From JALZAQ01 sp038253885 (GTDB lineage: Bacteria; Gemmatimonadota; Gemmatimonadetes; Gemmatimonadales; Gemmatimonadaceae), in assembly GCA_038253885.1 (NCBI GenBank), contig JBBSGP010000001.1:79924-143923 (forward strand): 64,000 nucleotides of DNA. Reading direction: 5' to 3'. How positions within the stretch are numbered: the first letter of the stretch is position 1; every line of letters starts with the position of its first letter. Below the pieces are notes generated by a model. The model saw only the letters and a program-made list of their open reading frames with translations, searched no databases and was not told the origin of the DNA. Shown piece after piece: positions 19,103 through 28,579 of the stretch. The position numbers and the translations under genes were made by a program.

Positions 19103-20776
19103 TCAGCTGCCCAGAGCCGCCCTTTCCCCGGCCGCGAAGCGACCCTCGGTGAGTCGCGCCGCCAGCGTGATGCCCAGCACGAGAAAGATCAGCAGCACGC
19201 TGTACGCGGCCGCCGTGCCGAAGGCCAGATCCCGCAGCTGCGACAGGATCTCCACCGATATCGGCCTGTTCGCGTGCGTGAACAGCACAACGCTGGCGAC
19301 GAACTCACCGACCGCGGTCACGGCAGCCAGCATCGCTCCGGCCACCAGGCCCGGCCGTGCCGCCGGCAGGATCACCCGCCGCAGCGTCAGCCACCACGAC
19401 GCACCGAGTCCTCGCGCCGCGTCCTCGAGCGATGGATCCATCTGCCGGAGCGACGCCTCGGTCGCGCTGGCGACGAGCGGGACGCCTCTCACGAAGTAGG
19501 CGAGGGGAAGAATCCAGAACGTTCCCACGAGCAGCAGGCGCGCCGTGAGCGGACTCGTGCGGTTGAACGTGGACGCCAGCCCGATCGCGATCGCGGTCGC
19601 GGGAATCGCCCACGGCAGGGCCACCAGCAGCTTCAGCAGCTGTCGTCCGCGGAAGCGGCGCAACACCAGCAGATAGGCCGCGATGAAGCACACGACGATG
19701 TTCGCCGCCGTGGAGATCGCCGCCATGAGCACGCTGTTCTTGATCGGCACCCAGAGCTGCGGGTCCGATGCGAGGCGGCGGAAGTTGTCAATCGTGTACT
19801 CGGGGGGGAGAAGCTGCGTCGTCCACGCACCATCCTTGGCGAACGAGACGAGAATGACCATCGCGTGCGGCAGGACCAGCACGATCACGAGGATCGCCGC
19901 AAGCACCGGGCTCATCGCGCGCGCGATCGGTGATCGCACGACGATGCGCGTGGCCCGTCCCTTTCCCGACATCGCGTAGCTCTTCCGGCGCTCCAGCCAG
20001 CGCAACAGCGCCAGCGCCGTCACCGCGCTGAGGGCCAGCACCGTGGTCTCGACGTACGCGAGCCCCATCGCCCCATTGAGCTTCGACGCCACGATCTGGG
20101 TGGACAGCACCCGCAAGCCGCCACCGAACACGTACGGCGCCGAGAAAGAGCTGAGGGAGCTCATGAACACGAGCAGCATCGCGCCCGCGATGGAGGGCGT
20201 CAGCAGCGGCAGAGTGATCGATCTGAGACGCATGCCGCGCGAGGCCCCGAGCCCCGCCGCCGCCTCATCCAGCGTTGTGTCGAAGCGCTCCAGTCCCGCC
20301 GAGACGAAGAGAAAAACGTACACGTACATTGTGTAGGCGTGCACAAAGATGATCGCCCACACGCCGGTGAGCGTCCACGGCGACTTCGGGAGACGGAGTG
20401 CCGCCTGGACTCCGCGCGTCACCAGGCCGCTCTCCCCGTACAGAAAGAGGAACGCGACAACGCCCACCAGCGGGGGCAGCGCCGCCGGCAGTGTCGCGAT
20501 CGCTCCGAGCACGCGACGGCCGCGGAACTCGAAGCGGGTGAGCAGGAATGCCAGAGGCACGCCGATGAGCGTCGCCGAGATCACCGATCCCAGCGCGATC
20601 TCCATCGTCGTGACCAGCGCCTCGCGGTCGGCCGGGCTGTGCGCGAACTCTCGCCAGAGACCGAGCCCTTGCCCGAAGCTGCCAGCGATCACCGAGACGT
20701 TCGGGTAGACGACGCTCCACAGGAGCAGGAGCAGGGTTGGCCCGGCGAGCAGCCAGGTGCGGCCGCGCGAGGTCAC
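19103..20776 (-). CDS. Ferric-iron-type ABC transporter permease (two fused modules)
   Basis: The protein is 557 residues with about 12 membrane segments in two homologous halves, as in FbpB/AfuB-type permeases. Each half carries an EAA coupling loop: GLGASRGMRLRSITLPLLTPS near residue 190 and GLGASWWLTLRRVILPAARPG near 470. These contact the ATPase. It forms the inner-membrane channel of the importer encoded with the two genes upstream (20773-22865), and its start overlaps the ATPase stop by four bases. The substrate is inferred from the family: ferric ion or, in some relatives, 2-aminoethylphosphonate or thiamine. It is the last gene of the operon. Confidence 0.92.
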   Translation of the reverse strand: MTSRGRTWLLAGPTLLLLLWSVVYPNVSVIAGSFGQGLGLWREFAHSPADREALVTTMEIALGSVISATLIGVPLAFLLTRFEFRGRRVLGAIATLPAALPPLVGVVAFLFLYGESGLVTRGVQAALRLPKSPWTLTGVWAIIFVHAYTMYVYVFLFVSAGLERFDTTLDEAAAGLGASRGMRLRSITLPLLTPSIAGAMLLVFMSSLSSFSAPYVFGGGLRVLSTQIVASKLNGAMGLAYVETTVLALSAVTALALLRWLERRKSYAMSGKGRATRIVVRSPIARAMSPVLAAILVIVLVLPHAMVILVSFAKDGAWTTQLLPPEYTIDNFRRLASDPQLWVPIKNSVLMAAISTAANIVVCFIAAYLLVLRRFRGRQLLKLLVALPWAIPATAIAIGLASTFNRTSPLTARLLLVGTFWILPLAYFVRGVPLVASATEASLRQMDPSLEDAARGLGASWWLTLRRVILPAARPGLVAGAMLAAVTAVGEFVASVVLFTHANRPISVEILSQLRDLAFGTAAAYSVLLIFLVLGITLAARLTEGRFAAGERAALGS

Positions 20777-21828
20777 GGCGCCACGACCGCCACCGGCTCG
20801 CGCATGACCCGCACCATCACGCGCTCGCCCTGGCTCGGCGTCCGATCCACGGTGTGCAGCTCGACGACCACATCCTCGGAAAGCTTCACCCGATAGGCCA
20901 TCAACGCACCGGCGAACCGGCGCTCCACGATCGTCCCGGGCCAGGCCTGGAGTGTGTCGCCGGAACAGAACTCCAGGGCATCGGGACGCAGCACTGCCAG
21001 CACGTCGCCGTTCGTCGTGACCCCCTTCGGCACCTCGGCGAAGAACTGCGCCTCCCGCTTACCGATGCGAAGCGTCGCCGACCGACCGTTCAGCCGGGCC
21101 GGCACCAGCGCCGCGCGCCCGATGAACTCGGCCACCTGCCGAGTGGACGGGTGATCGTACAGCTCCTCCGGCGTCCCTACCTGGAGCAACCGTCCGCGCT
21201 CGAGGAGGGCCACCCGGTCAGCGACCGCGAACGCATCCTCCTGGTCGTGGGTGACGAACAGGGCGGTCACACCGAGCCGGTGCAGCGTCGCCCGGAGCTC
21301 CTCTCGTGTGCTCCGGCGCAGCGTCGGATCCAGGTTCGAGAGGGGCTCGTCGAGGAGGAGCACTCGGGGCTCGAAGACGAGTGCCCGAGCCAGCGCCACG
21401 CGTTGCTGCTCGCCCCCCGAGAGGGATTGCACCGCCCGGCGCTCGGCTCCCGCCAGACCCACGTTCTGCAGCGCTGCGGACGCCTTGGCGAGGCGGTCAG
21501 CCTTCCGGCCACCCCGCGCCTGCAGGCCGAACGCGACGTTGTCGCCGACATTCATGTGAGGGAAGAGCGCGTAGTGCTGGAACACCATCCCGAAATCGCG
21601 GCGCTCGGGGGGAAAAGCGGTGATGTCGCGCCCGTCGAGCAGCACACGGCCAGAGTCAGGAATCTCGTAGCCGGCCACCATCCGCAGCGTCGTCGTCTTT
21701 CCCGAACCCGACGCGCCGATCAGCGCCATCAGCTCGCCCGGCGCCAGCTCGAGCGACAGGGCATCCACGGCCGCGTGCGACGCGAAGCGACGCGTGAGAC
21801 CATCCAGCGCCAGCGTGCCGGCGCTCAC
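20773..21828 (-). CDS. ABC transporter ATP-binding protein (FbpC/PotA type)
   Basis: The protein is 351 residues. The frame is open up to 22407, but the GTG at 21828 overlaps the stop of the binding-protein gene (GTGA) and starts at the proper place for an ATPase. Walker A is GASGSGKTT at about residue 36, the signature LSGGEQQRVALARAL at about 135, Walker B VLLLDEPLSNLD just after, and the H-loop histidine in FVTHDQEDA. The C-terminal 110 residues form a TOBE-like domain, as in FbpC and PotA. It powers the permease at 19103-20776. A ferric-iron substrate is favoured from the whole operon, but not proven. Confidence 0.93.
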   Translation of the reverse strand: MSAGTLALDGLTRRFASHAAVDALSLELAPGELMALIGASGSGKTTTLRMVAGYEIPDSGRVLLDGRDITAFPPERRDFGMVFQHYALFPHMNVGDNVAFGLQARGGRKADRLAKASAALQNVGLAGAERRAVQSLSGGEQQRVALARALVFEPRVLLLDEPLSNLDPTLRRSTREELRATLHRLGVTALFVTHDQEDAFAVADRVALLERGRLLQVGTPEELYDHPSTRQVAEFIGRAALVPARLNGRSATLRIGKREAQFFAEVPKGVTTNGDVLAVLRPDALEFCSGDTLQAWPGTIVERRFAGALMAYRVKLSEDVVVELHTVDRTPSQGERVMVRVMREPVAVVAP

Positions 21829-22865
21829 GAGCCCCGGCTGCGATTCCGGATGTTCGCGTCCCAGTACTTCATCCACTCGTCGAGGTGCAGGTCGAGAGCC
21901 TTGCGGTCCACGACCATCGGCTTGAGCTGGGGCATCGCCTCGCGTATCCACTGCGGCAGCGAATCCGGGGCGATGTCGGTGCGCGCCGGGATCCGGACGA
22001 ACTTGTCCGCCGCCACGATGAGAGAGTGCTTGGTTGTCACGAACTCGTAGAACTGCTTCGCCTCGCGGGGGTGCTTGCTGCCGTGCACGAGCGCGATCGC
22101 ATCGACCAGCACCGGGGTCCCGCTCGCCGGTACGACGTACTTCACCGGGATCCCGATACGCTGTTGGAGCGTGGCGATGTCCGGCATGTTGTAGAGAGTG
22201 ATGACTCCCTCCTGCCGGCCGAGCTTCTGATAGAGGATGCTCGGGTTGAGGGTGTACTCCTTGGTGTTCGCGTCCAGTCGCCGGAGCCAGTCGTAGCCCG
22301 CGTTGGGCGATCCGGTCTGCGCCACCGACCGGGCAATGATCCCGCCGAAGATGGCGCGCATCGACCCGGATGCGATCGGATCGCGGATGAGCACTTTCCC
22401 CTTCCACTTCGGATCGATGACATCGTCCCAGTCGCGGGGCGCTTCGGAATCGCTCACCGCCTTGCTGTTGTAGGCGATCACCTCGGGAGTGAGATAGGTG
22501 CCGAACCAGCGGCCATCGGGGTCGCGTGCGTCAGGCGGAATGGCGCTCGCCCAGCTCGGCTGGTAGACATCGAGGAGCTTGTCGGTCACACCATGGCGAA
22601 AGCTCTCCGCCGGAGCGCCGAACCAGACGTCGGCCTGCGGGTTCGCCGCCTCCGCGCGGAGCCGGTCGAGCACCTCCTGCGACCCCATGTCCACCCACTG
22701 GACGTCGATCTCCGGATGGGCCTGCTCGAATTCCTGCTCGAAATAGCCGAGCAGATCCTTGCCATGGGGCGAATAGACGGTGAGAACGGTTCGCCGGTCG
22801 CCACCGGAGCACGCGGCGAGAGCCGCCAGCGCCGCGCCGGCCCGCCACCAGCGCGATGACGTCAC
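21825..22865 (-). CDS. ABC transporter substrate-binding lipoprotein (ferric-iron type)
   Basis: The protein is 346 residues with a lipoprotein signal (lipobox LAAC near residue 19), so it is anchored to the outer face of the inner membrane. TVLTVYSPHGKDLLGYFEQEFEQ, ADVWFGAPAESF, IDPKWKGKVLIRDP and NPSILYQKLGRQEGVITLYN fit SBP family 1/6 (FbpA-like and 2-aminoethylphosphonate binders). The paired tyrosines that bind Fe(III) in FbpA (YNSK..., YY near the C-terminal half) are not clearly both present, so the ligand is open. Its start overlaps the stop of the upstream PIG-L gene (ATGA), and its stop overlaps the ATPase start, so the whole set is one transcript. Confidence 0.9.
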   Translation of the reverse strand: MTSSRWWRAGAALAALAACSGGDRRTVLTVYSPHGKDLLGYFEQEFEQAHPEIDVQWVDMGSQEVLDRLRAEAANPQADVWFGAPAESFRHGVTDKLLDVYQPSWASAIPPDARDPDGRWFGTYLTPEVIAYNSKAVSDSEAPRDWDDVIDPKWKGKVLIRDPIASGSMRAIFGGIIARSVAQTGSPNAGYDWLRRLDANTKEYTLNPSILYQKLGRQEGVITLYNMPDIATLQQRIGIPVKYVVPASGTPVLVDAIALVHGSKHPREAKQFYEFVTTKHSLIVAADKFVRIPARTDIAPDSLPQWIREAMPQLKPMVVDRKALDLHLDEWMKYWDANIRNRSRGS

Positions 22866-25429
22866 GGCGTGGCCGAGGGCGCCATCGCGCCGAGCAGGTT
22901 GGCGAACAGCCGGGCCGCGCCGGGATTGCCGGCCGGAAGCTGCCGGAAGAACGCGAGCGCGGTGTAGACGTACGTCCCGCGGCCGTAGGGAGCGATCAGC
23001 AGCGACCCGCTGTTTGGCGGCTCGCCCGGATCGTTCGTCGAGATGAGCGGCGCATAGTGCGGATCGAAGGTGTGCGCCATGTAGAGCGACCGCTCCTGCA
23101 CCCAGTTGGAGAAGTCGACGGGCGTGATCCGGTTGGGCGTCGTGAATACCGGGTGATCCGGGACCAGCAGGCGGAGCGGCGCGGTCTCATCGGTGACGCG
23201 GTCGTGTGGTCGGGCGATGGTGATCGGATAGGGCATCATCCCGGGCCACGTCATCTCGTACTGGCCGTACTGCACGATCATCGTCCCACCGTTCTTCACG
23301 TAGTCGAGCAGCCGCGAGTTGTTCGCCGCGAGCTCGGGGCTCGACTCGTAGGCGCGCGGGCCGACGACAATGGTGCTGTATCCGGCGAGACTGGTGCTGG
23401 CGAGCGCCGACGGGTCGAGCAACGTCAGCGGAACGCCGAGCTGCTGGAGCATCGGGGCGACGTTGTCTCCCACACCGGCGATGTAGGCGACGTTGAGTCG
23501 CGGCGGCAGCTTCACATCCACAGCTTCCACCGCCATCGCCGCGTCCCGGTAGAGCCTCTGTGGATGTATGTGCTCGTACTCGATGGGGACGTAACCATTG
23601 GAGTAGCGCTGACCGCCGCTCTCGACGCTGGCGGAGATGGTGTGCCGTCCGGGCTGGAGCGCCCCCCGCAGCGTGAACGTGACGCTGCGGACGGATCCCG
23701 GCTGCGGTAGCTCGACCGACCGTCGCGACGAGTCCGCGACGAGGCCCGCCGGAAGGTGCAGCGAGACCACCGCAGTGCGCGCATCGGAAGCCGCGCTCCG
23801 GACCTCGACCCGAAGCGTCCGCGTGAGCGGGACGTTGGCGCGGGCATACTCGACGGTCCGGTCGAGGGTCAGCGAGAGGGGTGGTGCCGCCGCGAGTGGA
23901 CGGTTGATGTCACCGCGCACCGGATCGGCAAAGTGCAACGCCACCGGAAGGGTGACGACGAAGCGGGCAGGTCCCGACTGGATGTAGGCGCTCACCTCGG
24001 TCGCATTGCGCTGCTCGGCGGTAGATCCATCGATCCGGGTGGAGTAGAGGTCACCGACGCGCGGCGTCTCGAGCCACCACGGGCTGGTGCGAGCCGCTGC
24101 TTTCATGGTGAACGTCACCGACGCGGAGCTGTCCGGCGCGATGTTGACCGGCGCGGCGGGCGGTGCCCCGACAAAGCTCTCGCCGCCCGCCGTGAGGTGT
24201 GCCAGCGTCACCGGCTGTCGGCCGCGGTTGTACACCGTCACGGTGACCGGCACGCTGTCGCCGATGGCAACGATCTCGCGCGGCGCATTCGCTTCGATCG
24301 CAACCCCGGTCGCCAGCTGCAGTGCGTCGTCGAGGCGCCTGAGCAGCAGCAACAACACGTCGCCCAGTCGCACCTCGGCGTCGGTCGGGCGGCGCTCGAG
24401 CTTGGTCGGCAGCATCGCCGCGGCCAGCTCACCGGCGCGCGCCAGCGGCGTCACCACCGCCGCCGGATTGGCCAGATTCACGCGCTGCTGCACGCTCGTG
24501 ATCAAGGCGCGCAGTGAGTCGAGCTTCCCCTGGTCCGCTGGGACAAGCAGCGGCCGGATGGCGTAGACCGTCGTGTCCAGGCCGTCGAACAGAGACGTCT
24601 CCTGCTTGGGATCCGCTGGCGCGCCGACGCGCGACGCTTCTCGCTTCACGCAGTCCAGCCGCGCGCCTTTGCGCTGGAGCACGCCAAAGCCCTGCGACTT
24701 GTGCTGCGATCGGCTCTCGGCGGCGATCTCCGCGTACGACTCCCCGAGCAACGGGCTGTACTCCCCGACGTTCACGCAGAGCGTCGATGTCGCCTGAGCA
24801 AAGAAGGCACCGCGATAGAACTTGAGCGGCGTCCACCCACCCAATCCGAGCGTCTTCTCGCGCGGAAAGCGCAACGTGTCGGCGGCCGCATCAAAGGCCT
24901 CCCGGGCGAGGATGCCAGCGACCTGATGCTGGCCATGGCCATCCCGTGGCGTGCCGGAGAAGACGCTGATGACAACCTGTGGCCGGAAAGAGCGGATGAC
25001 CGTCACGACATCGCCCAGCAGAGAATCGTGGGGCCAGTGGGAGAATGCTTCGTCGGCGCTCTTGGAGAAGCCGAAGTCGTAGGCGCGGGTGAAGAACTGG
25101 TGAGCTCCGTCCACCCGCCGTGCCGCCAGAAGCTCCTCGGTGCGGATCACGCCAAGCGCTTCACCCAGCTGGTTGCCGATGAGGTTCTGCCCGCCATCGC
25201 CCCGCGTGAGGGAGAGATAGGCCGTCTCGACGTGTCGCCCCCGAGCGAGCCAGGTGATGAGGCGCGTGTCCTCGTCGTCGGGGTGAGCGCCGATCATGAG
25301 CACCCGTGTCGAGACGGGAAGCCCGGCGATGGCCTCTCCCAGCGCAGCGGCGCCGCGCTCCTGCGCGCGGGCGGGGCGCGGCGCCGCGATCAGCCAAGCG
25401 ACGGAGGCGGCAAGAGCGATTCGATTCAC
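22862..25429 (-). CDS. Secreted PIG-L/LmbE-family deacetylase with C-terminal beta-rich domains
   Basis: The protein is 855 residues with a Sec signal (ALAASVAWLIAAPRPARAQ). The PIG-L domain occupies about residues 35-230: zinc motif GAHPDDED at about 46, and the second ligand histidine in DGHGQHQVAG. This family hydrolyses N-acetyl groups from GlcNAc-type sugars (GlcNAc-PI, mycothiol or bacillithiol precursors, antibiotics). Beyond it lie about 600 residues with CARDB/Ig-like segments (VTVYNRGRQPVTLAHL) and a final region with a flavodoxin/glutamine-amidotransferase-like look (LLDYVKNGGTMIVQYGQYEM). It starts 54 bases after sucA and overlaps the iron-type transporter genes by four bases, an unusual partner for an importer. 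Confidence 0.88.
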   Translation of the reverse strand: MNRIALAASVAWLIAAPRPARAQERGAAALGEAIAGLPVSTRVLMIGAHPDDEDTRLITWLARGRHVETAYLSLTRGDGGQNLIGNQLGEALGVIRTEELLAARRVDGAHQFFTRAYDFGFSKSADEAFSHWPHDSLLGDVVTVIRSFRPQVVISVFSGTPRDGHGQHQVAGILAREAFDAAADTLRFPREKTLGLGGWTPLKFYRGAFFAQATSTLCVNVGEYSPLLGESYAEIAAESRSQHKSQGFGVLQRKGARLDCVKREASRVGAPADPKQETSLFDGLDTTVYAIRPLLVPADQGKLDSLRALITSVQQRVNLANPAAVVTPLARAGELAAAMLPTKLERRPTDAEVRLGDVLLLLLRRLDDALQLATGVAIEANAPREIVAIGDSVPVTVTVYNRGRQPVTLAHLTAGGESFVGAPPAAPVNIAPDSSASVTFTMKAAARTSPWWLETPRVGDLYSTRIDGSTAEQRNATEVSAYIQSGPARFVVTLPVALHFADPVRGDINRPLAAAPPLSLTLDRTVEYARANVPLTRTLRVEVRSAASDARTAVVSLHLPAGLVADSSRRSVELPQPGSVRSVTFTLRGALQPGRHTISASVESGGQRYSNGYVPIEYEHIHPQRLYRDAAMAVEAVDVKLPPRLNVAYIAGVGDNVAPMLQQLGVPLTLLDPSALASTSLAGYSTIVVGPRAYESSPELAANNSRLLDYVKNGGTMIVQYGQYEMTWPGMMPYPITIARPHDRVTDETAPLRLLVPDHPVFTTPNRITPVDFSNWVQERSLYMAHTFDPHYAPLISTNDPGEPPNSGSLLIAPYGRGTYVYTALAFFRQLPAGNPGAARLFANLLGAMAPSATP

Positions 25430-25483
25430 GAGAGGAATGTTGAGGGGTGCATCACTGCCGGCCGATCGCGGCCGCCCAGCCGA

Positions 25484-28270
25484 TCATCGCGACGCGGCCG
25501 CCGCCCGGCGTTGCTCGGGGGCCGGATCGCGCGAGCTCGTGAGCACCTCGGCAACGATCCGTCCCTGCTCCGCCTGATGCGATGCGGCGTAGCCCTCGGC
25601 CGGGCTCGCTCGCTCCGGACGACCAATGTACCGCACCGGCAGCGCGTTCCCGGCTGCCGCGCGCAGGCGCGGGGCGACGAAGGTCCAGGCGCCCATGTTC
25701 TTCGGTTCCTCCTGCGCCCACGCGATCTCCGTCACGCCCGAATAGCGATCGATGATGCGGCCCACCGCCTCGTGCGGCCAGGGAGACAGCTCGTCCACGC
25801 GCACCAGCGCCACGGCACCGTCGTGTCGTTGCGTGGCAGCGTCGTAGTACACCTTGCCGCTGCAGAAGACCAGGCGCCGGATGTCGCCCGAGCGACCGGC
25901 TGCGACGTCGTCATCCACGACCGCCTGGAACGAGCCGGTCACCAGATCCTCCAGCCGCGATGCCGCCTCCGGCAATCGAAGCAGGCTCTTCGGCTGCATC
26001 AGGACGAGCGGCCGGCGCGCGGCATCGCGGGCCTGCCGTCGCAGAATGTGGAAGTACTGCGCCGGAGTCGACGGGTTGGCCACCCGCAGGTTGCCCTCGG
26101 CACAGAGCTGCAGAAAGCGCTCGAGGCGCGCACTCGAGTGTTCGGGACCCTGACCCTCGTAACCGTGCGGGAGGAGCAGAACGAGGCCGCAGTTCTGTCC
26201 CCACTTGGCGCGATCGGCAGCCAGGAACTGGTCGATGATCGGCTGCGCCACATTTCCGAAGTCTCCGAACTGCGCTTCCCACAGCACCAGCGCATCCGCG
26301 GCGGCGACGCTGTAGCCGTACTCGAAGCCCATCACCGCGCTCTCGGACAGAGCGCTGTTGTAGATCTCGAACAGGCCGCGCGCGCCAGGCAGGTGTTGCA
26401 GGGGAGTGTGGGTCGCGCCTGTCCGATGGTCGTGCAGAACGGCCTGGCGGTGGGAGAAGGTGCCGCGCTCGACATCCTGTCCCGTCAGTCGGACAGAGAC
26501 GCCTTCGACCAGCAACGAGGCGAACGCGAGCGCTTCCGCGTGGCCCCAGTCGATGCGGCCGCGTTCCCCGAGCTCCGTCTGCTTGCGCTCGGTGAGGGCT
26601 GCGCGGCGCAGCTGCAGCTGCTTGCCGAGCTTGGGCAGAGGCTGGAAGTCTGCCGGCCACGCCACCACGCGCTCGTTGAGCGCGGCGATCTGTTCGGCCG
26701 GCAGCGCCGTCTCGACAGTCGCGGGCTTCACCGCCGCGCTCCGGTCACCGGGCTCGTTCTCCGCCGTATCGCCGTCGCGCGCGCGGAGCTCGTCGTTGAT
26801 GCGCTCCAGCTGTCCCATCGCCTCGGCTTCCAGCCGCCGCACATCCTCAGCGGTAATCACTCCCTCGCCGACGAGCCGCTTTCCCCACACCTCTCGGGGA
26901 GACGGGTGCGCCTTGATGGCGGCGGCCTGGATAGGCTGGGTGAACGCTGGCTCGTCGGTTTCATTGTGCCCGTGACGGCGATAGCCGACGACGTCGATGA
27001 GAAAATCTCTCCCGAACCGCTCGCGATAGGCGAGCCCGAGCCAGACCGCGGCGAGGCACGATTCGATATCGTCACCATTCACGTGGACGATCGGGATCTC
27101 GAAGCCCTTGGCGAGGTCGCTGGCATAGTACGTCGAGCGACCATCGGCGGGATCGGTGGTGAAGCCCACCTGATTGTTTGCGATGATGTGCAGCGTGCCG
27201 CCGGTGCTGAATCCACGGAGCCGGGAGAGGTTGAGGGTTTCCGGAACGATTCCCTCGCCCGGAAACGCGGCATCCCCGTGGACGAGCATCGGGAGGACGG
27301 CGCCGCCCTCGAACGGTGCGCCGGCCTGGCCGGTCCGCTGCAATGCTCGCGAGACTCCCTCGACGACCGGATTCACGAACTCGAGATGGCTCGGGTTCGG
27401 CACCAGATGCACGTCGATGCGGCGCTCTCCAGCCTGCCGCACCGTCCGCGCTCCGAGATGATATTTGACATCGCCGGTATCGCTCGCCGCATTGATCGTG
27501 GCATGCTTGCCCGCGAACTCCTCGAAGATTGTCGCGTAGGGCTTGTCCAGGATGTGGGCGAGGACGTTGATGCGGCCACGATGGGCCATGCCGATGACGA
27601 CATCGCGGGCACCGGCCTCTGACGCACCGTCGATGGCGGCCTCCATCATGGGCACCAGGGCATCGGTTCCCTCGATGGAGAAGCGCTTCGCTCCTTGATA
27701 CGCGCGGCCGAGAAAGCGCTCGAGCGCGTCCACCTGCGTCAGCCGCCGCAGCGCCGCGACCTTCTCCTCGGGCGTCAGCGCGCGACGCATGGTCTCTCGC
27801 TCGATGACATCGCGGAACCACTCGCGCTCCGTCTCGTCCGCCAGGTGCTCGAACTCGAAGCCGATCGCGGACGAGTAGAGGCGCCGCAGTCGTGCCACGG
27901 CGTCAGCGGCGGTGGGCGAATCGTCGAAGCCGACAGCGGCTCCGGGGATCGGCGCGAGATCCTCGTCGGTGATGCCGTGGAACGCCGCCGTCAGCTCGGC
28001 CGCGCCGCCGGCTGGCGAGCCGAGCGGATCGAGTGAGACCGCAAAATGTCCGTGCTGCCGAATGGCCTGCACCAGACCGGCGGCGCCGGCCACCTTGCGA
28101 AGCGAGGCGGTGTCCGCGGGCGGCGAGACTCGTCCACCGCCCAGGCTTTCGGCGAAGCGAAAAAACTGTCGCCACGAGTCGTCCACGGCTGCCGGGTCGC
28201 GTCGATACGTTTCGTACTGCTCGGCGACGTAGCCGTCGTTGAACGGGCTCAGGATCGGAAGCGTGCTCAT
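25484..28270 (-). CDS. sucA: 2-oxoglutarate dehydrogenase E1 component
   Basis: The protein is 928 residues, the normal length for E1o. The N-terminal E2-binding segment (LSPFNDGYVAEQYETYRRDPAAVDDSWRQFF) is complete. Thiamine-diphosphate features follow: IGMAHRGRINVLAHIL, HGDAAFPGEGIVPETLNL, and the GDD...N metal site near ANNQVGFTTDP. The late transketolase part (LLPHGYEGQGPEHSSARLERFLQLC) is typical. It decarboxylates 2-oxoglutarate in the TCA cycle and passes the succinyl group to E2. E2 (sucB) and E3 are not in this window. The gene diverges from the pilin promoter region. Confidence 0.96.
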   Translation of the reverse strand: MSTLPILSPFNDGYVAEQYETYRRDPAAVDDSWRQFFRFAESLGGGRVSPPADTASLRKVAGAAGLVQAIRQHGHFAVSLDPLGSPAGGAAELTAAFHGITDEDLAPIPGAAVGFDDSPTAADAVARLRRLYSSAIGFEFEHLADETEREWFRDVIERETMRRALTPEEKVAALRRLTQVDALERFLGRAYQGAKRFSIEGTDALVPMMEAAIDGASEAGARDVVIGMAHRGRINVLAHILDKPYATIFEEFAGKHATINAASDTGDVKYHLGARTVRQAGERRIDVHLVPNPSHLEFVNPVVEGVSRALQRTGQAGAPFEGGAVLPMLVHGDAAFPGEGIVPETLNLSRLRGFSTGGTLHIIANNQVGFTTDPADGRSTYYASDLAKGFEIPIVHVNGDDIESCLAAVWLGLAYRERFGRDFLIDVVGYRRHGHNETDEPAFTQPIQAAAIKAHPSPREVWGKRLVGEGVITAEDVRRLEAEAMGQLERINDELRARDGDTAENEPGDRSAAVKPATVETALPAEQIAALNERVVAWPADFQPLPKLGKQLQLRRAALTERKQTELGERGRIDWGHAEALAFASLLVEGVSVRLTGQDVERGTFSHRQAVLHDHRTGATHTPLQHLPGARGLFEIYNSALSESAVMGFEYGYSVAAADALVLWEAQFGDFGNVAQPIIDQFLAADRAKWGQNCGLVLLLPHGYEGQGPEHSSARLERFLQLCAEGNLRVANPSTPAQYFHILRRQARDAARRPLVLMQPKSLLRLPEAASRLEDLVTGSFQAVVDDDVAAGRSGDIRRLVFCSGKVYYDAATQRHDGAVALVRVDELSPWPHEAVGRIIDRYSGVTEIAWAQEEPKNMGAWTFVAPRLRAAAGNALPVRYIGRPERASPAEGYAASHQAEQGRIVAEVLTSSRDPAPEQRRAAAASR

Positions 28271-28394
28271 CCGGCGAAATGTACAGCCACGGGTATGTGA
28301 CGACCACGAGGGGGCTGGCTCCGGAAGCCGTGCTGACCTGGGGTTTCGGCAGCCGGCTCAGGAGCCCCTCGCCGATTGCATTCCGCCGCGCTTT

Positions 28395-28407
28395 TTGCGA
28401 ATCGCAA
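28395..28407 (+). promoter_or_regulatory. 13-bp palindrome, possible activator site for the pilin gene
   Basis: TTGCGAATCGCAA is a perfect 6-bp inverted repeat with a one-base centre, 79 bases upstream of the sigma-54 promoter -24 element. Sigma-54 activators of the NtrC class bind such dyads upstream of their promoters. No U-run follows, so it is not a terminator. The link to an activator is inferred; only one copy was seen. Confidence 0.45.
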
Positions 28408-28485
28408 GGGAGAAATAGCCCCCCGGAAAGCCCTAAAGATGCTGTAAATCGTTGCTGCGGAGCTATTTAAAGAACAAAGACCCAA

Positions 28486-28501
28486 TGGCACCGAGAATGC
28501 T
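28486..28501 (+). promoter_or_regulatory. Probable sigma-54 promoter of the pilin gene
   Basis: TGGCAC at 28486-28491, then 5 bases, then ATGCT at 28497-28501 gives GG-N10-GC, the -24/-12 layout of sigma-54 promoters. Only the first T of the TTGC box differs. It is about 80 bases upstream of the pilin start, leaving a roughly 70-base 5' UTR that holds a small hairpin (28536-28552). Sigma-54 control of pilA is known in several bacteria. The 309 bases between sucA (28270) and the pilin (28580) contain this site and the palindrome at 28395; nothing else was identified there. Confidence 0.72.
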
Positions 28502-28579
28502 TTCCTCAGTCGCAGAAATATTGGGCTTTACCCGCCGCGCCAACGGGGCGCGACATACATCCTGAGGAGGATGGCCACA

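Noticed and set aside
24701..27622. 973-residue plus-strand open frame across the PIG-L and sucA genes
   Set aside because: It lies antisense to two well-supported genes, has no recognisable domain and is rich in Arg/His/Glu as expected for antisense frames in high-GC DNA.
28271..28485. Possible c-di-GMP riboswitch upstream of the pilin
   Set aside because: The conserved GEMM elements (GCAAACC loop, GNRA receptor, paired stems) could not be located; the region is explained by a promoter and a palindrome.
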